A stretch of 64,000 nt of DNA from Euleptes europaea (Eukaryota; Chordata; Lepidosauria; Squamata; Sphaerodactylidae), in NCBI RefSeq assembly GCF_029931775.1, contig NC_079332.1, positions 5,331,970 to 5,395,969 on the forward strand, read 5' to 3'. This document shows positions 12,147 through 24,900 of this stretch, in pieces. The translations under genes and the position numbers were made by a program. Below the pieces are notes generated by a model that ran no database searches, was not told the DNA's origin, and saw only the letters and a program-made list of their open reading frames with translations. Positions within the stretch are counted from its first letter, which is position 1, and each line of letters begins with the position of its first letter.

Positions 12147-12448
12147 TGCCCCGTGCTCAATCGATGATCCGCGATCATCCAGCGTAGGTCATCTGTCTTC
12201 TTATGAGGACATAAGAAGCCTGCTGGATCTGATCACCTGATCCTTTCCAGCAAAGGGCTTGTTATCTTTCTGGGAAGCTGACGATGGAGCAGAACTGCCT
12301 TCAGATTCTCCATCATCACCATGGCAAACGCAGAAGCGTTTGCTCTGGCAACGGAGCGTCCACATGGGAGTTCGGGGTGCACTTTCCTCGGCCAGCTGCC
12401 AATTTCCCCTGTATTTCCCCCCAGCTAAGCTACAGAGGGCTTTCTCAG

Positions 12449-12652
12449 TAGGGATAGCCAGCCTCCAGGTGGGACCTGGGGATCCCCTGGAATTACAGCT
12501 CATCTCCAGACTGCAGAGATCAGTCCCCCTGGAGAAAACGTTAGGCTTTGGAGGGTGGACTCTAAGGCATTGTACCCCACTGAGGTCCCTGTCTTCCCCA
12601 GGCTCCATCCCCCAATCTCCAGGAGTTTCCCAAACTGGATCTGGCAACTCTA
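12449..12652. mobile_element. AGGGTTGCCA-ended MITE
   Basis: tagggatagccagcctccag ... gatctggcaactcta, with the central ctgcagagatcag and gagggtggactct motifs. Confidence 0.8.
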
Positions 12653-12835
12653 CCCCCCCATCTCCCACTGGTGGCTGGGGGGGGGGGTCCTCACAACCTA
12701 TTTCTGAGGGCTTTTGAAAAAATGGCAATTGCTAGATCACTATAATATCGAAGTGATCTGTTGCCATGATCTACTAAGTCCTCTGAACTCCAAGCTTGTT
12801 GCTTTTTTTTTTTAAGGCAATAGATCAGGGGTGTC

Positions 12836-13004
12836 GAACTCAATTGTTATGAGGGTAGCATAAATGTCACTTGGTCGGGCCGGGCCATGCCTCGCCAGCC
12901 CAAATTGAGAGTGGGGGTGGCGGCTGCCCTGGCTTGCTGGCGGGCCGGATAAGAGCTTTCAAGGGGCCGGATCCGGCCTATGGGCCTTATGTTTGACACC
13001 CCTG
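12836..13004. mobile_element. hAT-type non-autonomous element (CAGGGGTGTC ends)
   Basis: Ends CAGGGGTGTCGAACTC and GTTTGACACCCCTG are inverted repeats. The flanking octamers agree at 5 of 8 positions. A second copy lies at 32360-32535. Confidence 0.75.
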
Positions 13005-13245
13005 CTCGAGATCTTCTCATTGTGGAGGTGTATCCAAAATGGCTGTTTCAGCTCTCATTTCTGGTTTCAGTACAGGGTTATCAACTGAGATCAAGAGTCA
13101 GTTAAAAATGTCCTAAATCATACTGGAGGCCTTGAGGAGACAGCTGGAGAAGGGACAGTTACCCTGAATTAACCCACCAAGTTGAGCAAGGGGTTCACAG
13201 ATCCTTTGCTATGAAGAAAAAATCTCAAGGTATTTCCCAACCCTA

Positions 13246-13530
13246 GAATCATAGAGTTGGAAGGGACCAGCAGAGTCATCTAGTCCAACCCCCTGCACAA
13301 TGCAGGAAATTCACAACTACCTGCACCCCCAGTGACCCCCGCTACTTGCCCAGAAGATGGCCAAGATGCCCTCCCTCTCATAAACTGCCTAAGGTTATAG
13401 AATCAGCATTGCTGACAAATGGCCATCTAACCTCTTCTTAAAAACCTCCAGGGAAGGAGAGCTTACCACCTCCCGAGGAAGCCTGTTCCACTGAGGAACC
13501 GCTCTGTTAGAAAATTCTTCTTCCTAAGAA
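13246..13530 (-). mobile_element. CR1 LINE 3' end
   Basis: Begins gaatcatagagttggaagg and runs into the 'cctgttccactgaggaac' block, reversed. Confidence 0.9.
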
Positions 13531-13600
13531 GAGAGACATCATCAGGAGACCGCCTGTTTGTTAACCGTCCAGGGCAGCTGTTTATACCCTGTTTGTTAAC

Positions 13601-13690
13601 TGTCCAGGGCAGCTGGTTGGCTACTGTGCGGTCTGGAATGCCAGATTCGATGGACCGCTGATCTGATCCAGCAGGGCACCTCTGATGGTG
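13601..13690 (+). mobile_element. CR1-like (older subfamily) 3' fragment
   Basis: 'ggaccgctgatctgatccag' then 'cagggcacctctgatgg' resembles the second CR1 family common in sauropsids. Confidence 0.45.
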
Positions 13691-14085
13691 TTAGGTAATT
13701 AATCCAAGTTGGGTGTGTGTGATCTTGTGTACGTGGCACTACAGACTGAAGGAATGATGCTACTCCCCTCCCGTTGCCCCCTCTGGTTGGCGTCAGACCC
13801 GGAAAACGTCCCAATGGATATAACAAAACCAGATCAGTAAAAGCTGATGACTTCTTGATGCTAGCTGAAAATGTGTATTTCCTCAGTGCTACTGACCTCC
13901 AGTGGTACCAAACAGAACTGCAAAAACACTGCAACTGGTACCAAGGGGTGAGCATTTGCAGGCTGGGGATATGCATTTCTTTCCAAACTAGACAGACACA
14001 GGGACATTTCCTTTCTGCAGCTACAGATAACACTTCCCACCCCCCAAACTGTATCCCCAATTCTTTCCCCCACTGAGAGCCATTG
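13691..14085. other. No recognised feature
   Basis: Unique-looking intergenic sequence. Confidence 0.35.
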
Positions 14086-14160
14086 TGGTGTGGAGGCTAG
14101 ACTGGGGATGAGGATCAGGTTTGAGTTCCTGCTCCGCCATGGACGCTTGCTGGGTGACCT
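14086..14160 (+). mobile_element. tRNA-derived SINE head fragment
   Basis: 'cattgtggtgtggaggctag' and 'tttgagttcctgctccgcca', cut at the BovB junction. Confidence 0.45.
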
Positions 14161-14162
14161 TG

Positions 14163-14450
14163 TGTTAAGTGCCGTCAAGTCGCTTCTGACTCATGGCAAC
14201 CCTATGAATCAAAGTCCTCCAAAATGCCCTATCTTTGACAGCCTTGCTCAGATCTTGCAAATTGAGGGCCGTGACTTCCTTTATTGAGTCCATCCCTCTC
14301 TTATTGGGTCTTCCTCTTTTCCTGCTGTCCTCAACTTTTCCTAGCAGGACTGTCTTTTCCAGTGACTCTTGTTGTCATAATGTGTCCAAAGTGCGAAAGC
14401 CTCAGTTTAGTCATTTGACTTCTAGGGTCAGTTCAGGCTTGATTTGATTT
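14163..14450 (-). mobile_element. RTE/BovB LINE 3' end
   Basis: Starts with the reversed BovB terminus (aagtgccgtcaagtcgcttc) and runs into the ORF2 C-terminal region seen intact at 10.7-11.2 kb. Confidence 0.9.
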
Positions 14451-14513
14451 GCTTGATAAGCAGTTTGTTCTGCTTACCAGCTAATGAAGAAGCCGGCTGA
14501 GGCTGCCTTTCAT

Positions 14514-14690
14514 AAGAACATAAGAAAGGCCATGCTGGATCAAACCAAAGGCCCATCAAGTCTGTTCCCACAGTGGCCAACCAGGTGCCTCTAGGAAAGC
14601 CCACAAGCGACTGCAGCAGCATTATACTGCCTGTCTTCCACAGCACCTAATGTAATAGGCATGCTTTCCCAGGGTCAATTGCTGAGTCTG
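14514..14690 (-). mobile_element. CR1-like LINE fragment (older sauropsid subfamily)
   Basis: 'cataagaacataagaaagg', 'catgctggatcaaacc' and 'ccaaccaggtgcctctagg' are landmarks of this CR1 group. Confidence 0.7.
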
Positions 14691-14828
14691 TTTTAAATCA
14701 CTTCCCTTGCCAGCTCATCTTCTTCTCTCTGGTTCCTGTATAATCCAATTCAGCTCAATGGCAAATTAAATTAGAATTGCCTGAAAAGGGGGGGAACTCT
14801 TCCCTCCTCAGTTTCTGGAAATGAACAT

Positions 14829-15565
14829 TCATAGAATCATAGCGTTGGAAGGGACCACCAGGGTCATCTAGTCCAACCCCCTGCATAATGCAGGGAATTC
14901 ACAACTACCTCCCCCCCACACACACCCAGTGACCCCCTACTCCATGCCCAGAAGATGACTAAGATGCCCTCCCTCTCAACATCATCTGCTTAAGGTCATA
15001 GAATCATAGAGTTGGAAGGGTCCACCAGGGTCATTTAGTCCAACCCCCCTGCATAATGCAAGAAATTCACAACTACCTCCCCCAAACACACACCCAGTGA
15101 CCCCCTACTCCATGCCCAGAAGATGGCTAAGATGCCCTCCCTCTCATCATCTGCTTAAGGTCATAGAGTTAGAAGGTTCATCTAGTCCAATCCCCTGCAC
15201 AATGCAGGGAATTCACAACTACCTCCCCCCCCAACACGCACCCACTGACCCCCTACTCCATGCCCAGAAGATGGCCAAGATGCCCTCCCTCTTATTATCT
15301 GCTTAAGGTTGTAGAATCATAGAGTTAGAAGGGATCCACCAGGGTCATCTAGTCCAACCCCCTGCACAATGCAGGAAACTCACAACGACCTCCCCCCCAC
15401 ACACACACCCAGTGACCCCCTACGTCATGCCCAGAAGATGGCCAAGATGCCTTCCCTCTTATTATCTGCTTAAGGTCATAGAATCATAGAGTTAGAAGGG
15501 TTCCCCCAAGGTCATCTAGTCCAACCCCCTGCACAATACAGGAAATCCACACACCCCCATACCCC
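14829..15565 (-). repeat. Tandem array of CR1 3' tails upstream of WIPI2
   Basis: Five head-to-tail units start near 14829, 14996, 15161, 15310 and 15476. Each runs tcatagaatcatagagttgg ... ctcatcatctgcttaag, about 150-167 bp; the third has a short internal deletion and the last is cut off. The repeated junction 'cttaag|gtcatag' shows duplication of an already truncated CR1 tail rather than five independent insertions. The array stops at the CpG island. Confidence 0.9.
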
Positions 15566-15595
15566 CATTCAAGGGAGGGAAGCAGGGAGCTCGAG

Positions 15596-15605
15596 GCGCA
15601 TGCGC
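15596..15605. promoter_or_regulatory. NRF1-like site
   Basis: GCGCATGCGC, the palindromic NRF1 core, lies about 290 bp upstream of the WIPI2 start codon at the left edge of the CpG island. NRF1 often binds such sites in TATA-less promoters. Binding here is inferred. Confidence 0.55.
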
Positions 15606-15893
15606 CAGGCAGGGCGCCGCGCCGGCGCAGCAGCGCTACGGTGGCCGCGCGGGGCCCCTCCGCCGCCTCAGGCGCGTCCGCGTCCCGCCGAGGAGGGTTC
15701 TGGGGAGGGGAGGCGGGATGGCGCAGGCGCCGTCGGGACCCGGAGGCTCCCGGAGCGTAAACAAGGCGCTGCCGTGAGGGATGAGGAGGCGGCGGAGGCC
15801 GGAGCCGAGCGGGAGCTGCCGAGGCTGAGCCCTCGCCCCTTCCCCTGGCCGGCCTGGGGGGGGGAGGAGGAGGAAGGCCCCGAGGAAACCGCC

Positions 15894-15967
15894 ATGAACT
15901 TGGCCAGTCAGAGCGGCGAGGCCGGCGCCGGCCAACTGCTCTTCGCCAACTTCAACCAGGACAACAC
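15894..15967 (+). CDS. WIPI2: WIPI2 exon 1 (coding part)
   Basis: Encodes [24 protein letters not shown] plus two bases of the next codon. The donor is GTAAGA at 15968. It is followed by an intron of about 8.1 kb rich in CR1 tails and SINEs. Confidence 0.95.
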
Positions 15968-18900
15968 GTAAGAGGGGGGCGTGGCCAGAGGAGCCGGCGC
16001 GCGGCGGGGGGGAGGGGGGGCAGGTGCGGGGCAGGAGTGGAGGGGAGGCGGTGACGTCACGGCCGCCGTCCCAAGGCTGTCCCCCCCCCCCCGCCCAACC
16101 TCCTTTTCAATGGCTGAGCTGTGAACGCTGCATCGCTTGCTGGAATCATAGCGATGGAAGGGACCCACCAGGGTCATCTAGTCCGACCCCCCTGCACAAT
16201 GCAGGAAATGCACAACTACCTCCCCCCCACACCCCAGTGACCCACACTCCATGCCCAGAAGATGGCCAAGGTGCCCTTCCTCTCGCCATCTGCCTAAGGT
16301 CATAGAATCATAGCGTTGGAAGGTACCCCCCAGGGTCATCTAGTCCAACCCCCCTGCACAATGCAGGAAATGCACAACTACCTCCCCCTGACACACACAC
16401 CCCGGGACCCCTACTCTATGCCCAGAAGATGGCCCAGATGCCCTCCCTCTCGTCATCTGCCTAAGGTCATAGAATCAGAGTTGGAAGGGACCCACCGGGG
16501 TCATCTAGTCCAACCCCCCTGCACAATGCAGGAAATGCACAGCTACTTCCCCCGACACCCCCCCCATGACCCCTACTCTATGCTGAGAAGATGGCCAAGA
16601 TGCCCTCCCTCTCGTCATCTGCTTCTTGTCATAGAATCAGAGTTGGAAGGGGTCACCAGGGTCATCTAGTCCAACCCCCTGCACAATGCAGGAAACTCAC
16701 AACTACCTCCCGCCCCCCACACCTCCATGCCCAGAAGATGGCCATGATCTGCTTAAGGCCATGGAATCAGCATGGCTGACAGATGGCCATCTAGCCTCTG
16801 CTTAAAAACCTCCAGGGAAGGAGAGCTCACCACCTCCCGAGGAAGCCTGCTCCACTGAGGAACCGCTCTGTTAGAAATTTCTTCCTAATGTCTAGATGGA
16901 AACTCTTCTGGTTTAATTTCAACCTGTTGGTTCTGGTCCGACCTGGGGCAACAGAAAACAACTCGGCACCCTCCTGTATATGACAGCTCTTCAAGTACTT
17001 GAAGATGATGATCCTATCCCCTCTCAGTCTTCTCCTTTTCAGGCTATATATACCCATCTCCTTTAACCTTTCCTCATAGGACTTGGTCTCAGATGGCTTC
17101 AAGTGTGTTCATGCTCTTGGAAGTGCTGTGGCTCAGTGGTAGAGCATCTGCTTGGCTTGCACAAGGTCCCAGGTTCAATCCCCACCATCTCCAGTTAAAT
17201 AATTCCTGTAACAGGTGATGAGAAAGATCGTAGACTGAGATCCTGGAGAGCTGCTGCCAGTCTGAGGAAAACAAGGCTGGCCTTGATGGACTAATGGTCT
17301 GATTCAGAAGAAGAAGAAGAAGAGTTGGTTTTTATATGCCAACTTTCTCTACCACTTAAGGGAGACTCAAACTGGCTTACAATCACCTTCCCTTCCCCTC
17401 TCCACAACAGACACTCTGTGAGGTAGGTGGAGCTGAGAGAGCTTTGAGAGAGCTGTGACTTGCCCAAGGTCACCCAGCTGGCTTCATATGTAGGAGTAAG
17501 GAAACAAATCCAGTTCACCAGGTTAGAGTCTGCCGCTCCAAACCACCTCTCTTAACCACTACACCACGCTGGATTCAATAGAAGGCAGCTTCATGTATAA
17601 TAAATGGAGGGGCTGTGGCTCAATGGTAGAGCATCTGCTTGGCGTGCAGAAGGTCCCAGGTTCAATCCCCGGCATCTCCAGTTAAAGGGACCAGGCAAGT
17701 AGGTGATGTGAAAGACCTCCGCCTGAGACCCTGGAGTGCTGCTGCCGGTCTGAGTAGACAATGCTGACTTTAATGGACCGAGGGTCTGATTCAGTATAAG
17801 GCAGCTTCATGTGTTCATAAGTGGTGGAGCTTGCTCTGTAGGACTTCTGCACTGGAGACAGATAATGAGTAGCTGAGTGTTAGTCTGCAGCAGCAGAAAA
17901 GAGCAAGAATCCAGTAGCACCTTAAAGAGTAACAAAATTTCTGGCAGGGTGTGAGGTTTCATGAGTCACTGCTCACTTCTTCAGTTATCTGAAGTTATTT
18001 GAAGAAGTTATCCGAAGAAGTGAGCGGTGACTCACAGAAGTTCAATAATCTAACTCAGTAGAAGGCCACACGTGATGCCAAACGACGCACCACCTCTGAA
18101 CATTGAGCCATCATGGGTTACAGCCCCAACAGACTCATCGAACATAAAACTCTCTTATGTCTCTCCTCTAGCATCGAAAAGAGCCAGTTGCACCTTAAAG
18201 ACTAACAAAATTTCTGGTAGGGTATGAGCTTTAATGTGTCACAGCTCACTTTTTTGGTTATCTGAAGTTACTTCAGTTATCTTCTTCAGTCATCTGAAGA
18301 AGTTATCTTCTGAAGAAGTTGTCTTCTGAAGAAGTTATCTTCAGTTATCGGAAGAAGTGAGGTGTGACTTGCGAAAGCTCACGAATCTTTAGCTGTCTGA
18401 AGAAATGAGCTGTTGACTCATGAAAGCTCATACCCTACTAGAAATTTGTCACGCGAGTGCAGCAGGATGGATGGTGTAAAGGATTGAGTATTATTTGCCA
18501 TTAACACTCGTCAGCGAATTCACTAATCTGCATTCAGCAATCTTGAGGGGCGCCGCTGGAATATTAGGGGGAAGCAACCAAGTTAGAGGAGGAAAAGTGG
18601 AATGCGGCACAGTGTGACACATGGGCAAGGAGGAGATCCGTTGAGGCTAGCAATAAGTACGTATCGGAAACCAATCAGAGGTCGGCTGTCATAGATCCTT
18701 CTTGAGATCACCCTTCGGGGTCTTTTGAAGGTTTTAGCCCGTGTTGGAGCATGTGAGGAAATATGCAGTTCTGAATGTGTTCTAACTGGCGCCGTATCAC
18801 AGTGGAATGAATACCTGCTCTTTCAAGTCTTTTTAAAACCCCTCTCCCCCAAAGGCGCTCATGGCAGCTTGCAGACGACAAAAACGATGCAAACAATTAA

Positions 18901-21900
18901 AAAGCAGCTTCATTGAATAGTGGCTCACGGGAGCAGTAAAATAAGGTACCGCTTGCGCTAAAACTGGAGCGATAGCGTTAAATTTCTTCGCGGCCTCCGG
19001 GCTGGAGTAGCAATACAGTAACTTTTTCAAGTGACACGGCCTTAAAACTAATGACGGAAGGCAAGCGTGTATTTTCGCAACGTAGGCCTTGAGCGCAGGG
19101 AAAGTCGCGCTTTGGTTTCTCGAAGCGGTCAAGTGGTTTGTGGCTTGTGTCTAGGAATTGAAACATGCTGATTAGGCAACTGGGCCTTGTCAGACTAGCA
19201 GCGACTGATGGTCCTGTCATCCAGGAAGGTACACCTCTGCCCCGTCCTGACTGGGTGTGACTTAAGATTTTTTTTTCTTTAAAAAAATTACACAATGTCT
19301 GTCCAGTAAAACAGAGTTGCGTTGGCTTTTCCGCAGATTAAAGCCAGATTGAGAACATTTATCTATTAGCTGTAAATAAACATGGGGGTTATGTCTTCAT
19401 TTCCTGACTGGGCGCTTGGTAGAACCCTGCTTCTTCGTGTCTTTGAGCAGAGGAGGAGGCAGTCTTCCTTTTCTTTCTCCGTCTCAAAATCGTCACCTCT
19501 CTCTAAGCGTTTTTAATTTCCTGCCGTGTGACCGAGCCAGCTTGCCATAATTCTGTCCACTGTATCCCTTCCAACTCCATGATGCTATGATCGTCAGGGA
19601 TGCTCTAGGCTGATCCTGCATTAAGCAGGGGGTTGGACTAGATGGCCTGTTGGACTAGATGGCCCTTCCAACTCTATGATTCTATGGTAAAGGTCAGAGG
19701 CAGCGCTTTTTGGCTGCCCATCCAATCTATTCCAAAAGGGGAAAGAATGATGATATCCTTTCTAGTTCTGCGTGGCTTTTCCCCCCAGAAACAAGTTGAT
19801 GCCAGCAAACACTTTGCCTTGGTCCCCGCCTTGCTGGGCCTCCTTACTGAAATAATATCAGGGTTTTGTTTTGTTTTCCTGATGCTTGAATCCTTTTAGA
19901 GGTCTCAGACTCATCAGGGCAGGCAGAGAGCAGCAACAGTTAAACATTAGTGATTGAGGATTTGAGGCTCGCGGCTGACTTAGTGTTGATATTTGGGGTC
20001 GTTTGCCAAACTCCGCATAATGGAGGCAAGTGATATTTTAGAGATAATTTTATCTTGATGCTCTCTCCGTGCTGCTGACATCGTTGGCGGCATTAGCTAA
20101 CTGCAACACGTTTTGTTCTTTGTCAGTGTTTTAGCAAGGGGGGGAAATAAATGCCCAGCCATCTCTCTTCTTAAGAGTGGCGGGTTAAAAAAAAACCCGC
20201 ACAACTTTCAGCTTTTTCGGCATTTGCAAGTGTGTGACGTCTGGTTCCCGGGAGCGGTTATACAGAGATAGCAATGATCCATTCTGTGTTGGAGGTTTCA
20301 GTTGGTAAACGGAATTATCTCATGTTGATCCTGAGACCTCATGCTTGGGGCCTAGACTTGTTTCTATATTGGGTAAAGTGCGGACATGAATGGATGGCTC
20401 TGAAACATTCTGCCTTCGTCAGTAACTCTCTCCATGCCTGACGAAGAACACCCGTGTGCTTGTCACAGATTACCGGCAGCAATTTTTCCGAACTATTTTT
20501 CCGAGGTTCCGGGGAGCCTCGGGGATTCCCTCAAGAAGAGGATCGGTAATGACAGGCTTCGGCGGAAAATGGGCCCACCGTTTCTCATCTCCCCTTGGAA
20601 CATGCCACCGCAGGCGATGGTTGGTTGGGCGTCTCCTTGGTCACGCCAGCGGTTCAGGCAAGGCAGCGGCGATGCCCAAGAGGCCTGTGCCTCAGATGAA
20701 CTGAGTCCGGGAGACACGCGACGAAAAACAATCGTGGGAATTCTTCTTAGGGGCGAGATTACTGGGAAGGTGGGAGGGGAGCTGTGGGTTGGTGTGAATT
20801 CCACCATGAATCTTTCAAGGGTAGATTCCCAACATAAGGGGGAAACAGAGAAATAAAGGTATCATAGAATCATAGAGTTGGAAGGACCACCAGGGTCATC
20901 TAGTCCAACCCCTGCACAATGCAGGAGGTTCACAACTACCTTCCCCCCCCCACCCCCAGTGACCCCTACTCCAGGCCCAGAAGATAGCCAAGGTGCCCTC
21001 CCTCTCATGAACTGCCTAAGGCCATAGAATCAGCATTGCTGACAGATGGCCATCTAGCCTCTGCTTAAAAACGTCCAGGGAAGGCGCTCATAGAATCATA
21101 GAGTTGGAAGGAAAGGTTAGGTAGAAAGGTTAGGTGTGAATCCTGCCATAAATCTACAGTATTAGCTGTGATGCATAATGGATGATGAGAGAGGCCACAA
21201 GTTAGTACAGAAAAGGAAAGCGATGAATTAGGATTTGTAGGGGACGTAAAGGGAAAATTGGATCGCCCTAAAAATGCTAGGTGCAATAAAGTCGGTGGAG
21301 AGCTAATTTTATTTTAATGGACTGCACCCAGAACAGCAGTTGACACTAAAGCATTCTGGGGTTCCTTGACTGGTTGGCATAGTGACCCTAAAGCAGCAAC
21401 CGACCGTGTCTCTGCTTGTGTTGGCGACGAGGTCTCCTTCACCCCAAAGGGCATGCGTTTCTTTATTGGAATCCTCAAGTGCAGGCGGTGGTCGGTAGCT
21501 TCATTAGCAGGGGGCGGAAACTGAAACGCTACAGTGGTCTCGCCTCTCGAATCCCAAGTAAGGAGAAGCCTGCTGCCTTAGCGCAGAGTGAAAGAGGCTG
21601 ATGCCAAGGAGCCGGAGTTTGAACCGCGTGGAAACGGCTTACGAGTCGATGATGGTCGGAATGATAAATGGGCCATTTGTGGTTCCACAGGGAGGATCGC
21701 TGCCACAAGAGCTGACTGCACCATCAAGCTATTTTTTTTTAATGACTGTTTCCTTTGTAAACCTACTGGAGGAAGGAAAGAGACAAGATTCCCTTCCTGG
21801 GCGCTGAGTGGGTGGCGGGACTCATTGAGAAAGCAGAGGCCCAGGGTTCCACAGTCCAGATCCCTTCCTCCAAGCCTGGGCCGCCCACTGACGCTTTTCT

Positions 21901-24900
21901 CTTCGTCCCTCCCCTCTGGTCACACGACACGGTCGATTCATAATATTATATATATTTTTCAAGTCCTACTTGATCGGACCTGTGGGTCCATTTCATCCAG
22001 TGTACTCCCTCCTCCCCTCCCCAGTGGTGTGGTCAACTGTGTGCTTCCTAGCCCAAGGTCACCCAGCTGGCTTCATATGTAGGAGTGGGGAAACAAATCC
22101 AGTTCACCAGGTTAGCCTCCGCCGCTCATGTGGAGGAGTGGGGAGTCAAACCCGGTTCTCCAGGTTAGAGTCCACTGCTCCAAACCACCGCTCTTAACCA
22201 CTACAGTGCATATCCTTAGCCGAGTCAGGAAAAAAGCACACCAGTGTGTGTCAGATTCTCGGACCGATCCAGCAGCTCGGGTCGATGTGTCTGTGGGGCT
22301 CCCACACAATGCCTGAACCCCCCATTTGGGAGTGGAGAGCAGGGGGTTGGGTCCCGCCCCATCCTCTGCAGACTGTAGGCCTGGTGTTGGACCCGGGAGG
22401 CTTTTTTGCAAAACATACCCCACCGCATCTTTCAATTTCTTACCTTGTTTCCCCTTTTATTCCCTCACCCGACTTGTCTGTCAAAAGCGAGCGTCAAAAA
22501 ATATTTGCGGGGGGGGGGGCTTCTAACCTGTGAAATGTCACGTTGACGTTGGCTAATAACGGATGATTTGCTTAGCAGGTAATAAAAAAATGATACCGCG
22601 CTTCCTCTGCCTGGTGATCCCTGGCTGCCAAGCGACAGGATTATTATTAATCTGCTTCGCTGGCGGAGAGTCGGTTGTGTTTGCGAGGTCATTGACACAC
22701 GGGATCGCGGTCTGGTCCGTTTGCTTGATGTAGCATCTGTCAAGAGTCGATAACGATTTCTGAATAACTGGCGGTCCCGTAAATCTGAACACAGCAGTGA
22801 GTTTAAAATTGTCCCCTTTTGGCGCGTTGTAGTTAAGTGCTCCGGCTTGCCTACAGAGCTGTATGGTTCTTTTTAAGGGGGAAAATGCATTGTTCTGTAA
22901 TTCCCCCCCCCCCGCTATCGTGCAAACGGTTTTGGCTGACCCGTCTCTGTCTTGAGGGTCTGTTCTCAGTTTCCTTCCAGAGACGCTCACCCGCCCTTCT
23001 CCCAACTGCTCAAGTAGAAATAGCTTCTATGGAGATGGGCCTGCGGTGTGCAAGGAAAGCGCTATCTTTTCCGGAGGCGCAAACAAACTATGGATCATCT
23101 AGATGCAGGCACACCTTGTTCTGTCCTCTTTACACAGAGCCCAGACTTAAATTTCTTGGAGCGTTTCTAAAGGGCCGAAATCTTCCTCCAGATCCAGAGA
23201 AGCTGCTCTTTCTCCTATCAGACGCCAATCCTGATGTTTCCTACAAAGTGTCGTTCTTTGCTTTAGCAGCTAAAAAAATCTGAGCAAAAGCTGTTCTTAA
23301 TCAGGGAACTTCATATTTAAATACTAGTTTCTTGTGGGTCAGACTGTTTTAAAGTTATTTAATGTTATTTTGTTACTTTAATGTTTTGTATGGTGGATTG
23401 TGATGGCCTTTGACCCCAGACAATAAACTTTATCACTATCACTATCTAGAGGCAGGTGCCCCGGTTTATGTATTAACATTATTTATATCCTGCCTTTTCG
23501 CTGAGATTCAAGGCAGATTTTTAAAAAGGCCATCAGACAGCTGACAACACCCATACAATGCAATAGGATATGGATTACAGAACCAGACAATGGAACGAAC
23601 AAAAAATGGTTGAAGGCAGTAAACGATGCAGAAAGCAGATGAAAAACCTAGAAGGATAAAGGACGATTTGTTTGGGGAAGCTCCAGTCTCCTCTGGGGCA
23701 AGGTGCCCAAACCCTGTTGCTCCGCCCCATCCCCTGTCGTCCCATCTCCTTCCCCTGACAGCTGACAACCGGGTTGTGCGTTCCTCTTTGCGACAGTCTG
23801 CTCCGGAGCCTTGCTCTGGGGCCCTTCTGTGTTGGGAAAGAGGCTACAATTTTCTGAAAGCAGCTTCTCTTGTGGTTACCAAAGTAGCCGCTTGTTCGGG
23901 TGCCAAAGCGGGAGAGCGTGGGATGACCCCTGGAGAAGCTGTGGGCTTGAATGTGCGTTGTGAGCAGGGGGGTGGCGAATGGTTGGGTTCTGTGTGAAAC
24001 AGGGAAGTTGTGTGATTCCCATGCTTGACTTGACCTTGTGTGTCTCTTTGCAGGTCCCTGGCCGTTGGCAGCAAATCAGGATACAAATTCTTCTCCCTTT
24101 CTTCTGTGGATAAGCTGGAGCAGATCTATGAATGCAGTAAGTGTCCCCTTCCATTTCCCTTCTTTAAGAAAGAACCTTTAGGAAAAGTTGTATGGCACTT
24201 CTTGAGGGGAGCCCATCTACACCTCTACCACGTGGTTCCGGACATATTCACCCTACCCCCAGGTCCTAGCACTCCACTTTTACCTGCAACGAATGGCCAC
24301 ATGACTTATTTCCAGGTGGGTCAGACACAAACCCCTTGGAAGGCTTCTTTTGCCAGCAAGAGACCTTTCCTCACCCGCTTCTGGTATCCTGGAATGGATG
24401 CAACTCTCCTGAGTTGAGATTTTTGCTCCTCTGGTGTGTTGGGGGGGGTGTCTCCCCCTTCTCTGTTGAATGTGTCACTTGACGCCCCTTCATGACGTCT
24501 CATTCAACCCTAGCAGCTTCCAGCTCCCAAGCCCGCAGCCCCACACTGCAGCGTGGGCGGCAGCATCGCCACCTGCGGGTTCGTTTTCTCACACGACCCA
24601 AGATGCTGTATCACCCTCCGGGAGCTGAATAGGTGCACCGGACCAATAGCGCTTCTCTGGAATCTGAGGAGTGTCACGTCTGACAGCTCTGTGCTTGGGA
24701 AACACGTTTGCTGTGGGAGTCCCGGTGGTTGGCGCCAGCATTTCGGTGCGCGACGTCTGAGGTGTCATGTGGCCCCGTGTAGCCATACCTGTCCGTGATG
24801 CCGTCACTTATGCACAGCGCTGTTGTGGTGGAGTGGCTAGATTTCCCCCTCTCCAGACAAAGAAGTGGAGATCAGGAGATGTGTGCCCTCCCTGGTCCAT

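Larger units (their letters stand above)
15570..16085 (+). promoter_or_regulatory. WIPI2: WIPI2 CpG-island promoter and 5' UTR
   Basis: A very GC- and CpG-rich block surrounds WIPI2 exon 1, with no TATA box. It holds an NRF1-type palindrome and GC-box-like runs, as in housekeeping promoters. It begins where the upstream CR1-tail array stops and ends just before the downstream one begins. The transcription start cannot be placed from sequence alone. The frame is open without a stop from an ATG at 15600 through to the WIPI2 start. Confidence 0.8.

Noticed and set aside
20434-20856. 140-residue open frame in intron 1
   Set aside because: No domain, no match to WIPI2, and no splice-site support.
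22837-23283. 148-residue open frame as a host exon
   Set aside because: Only its end is protein-like, and that part is a LINE C-terminus; the rest is intron 1 sequence.
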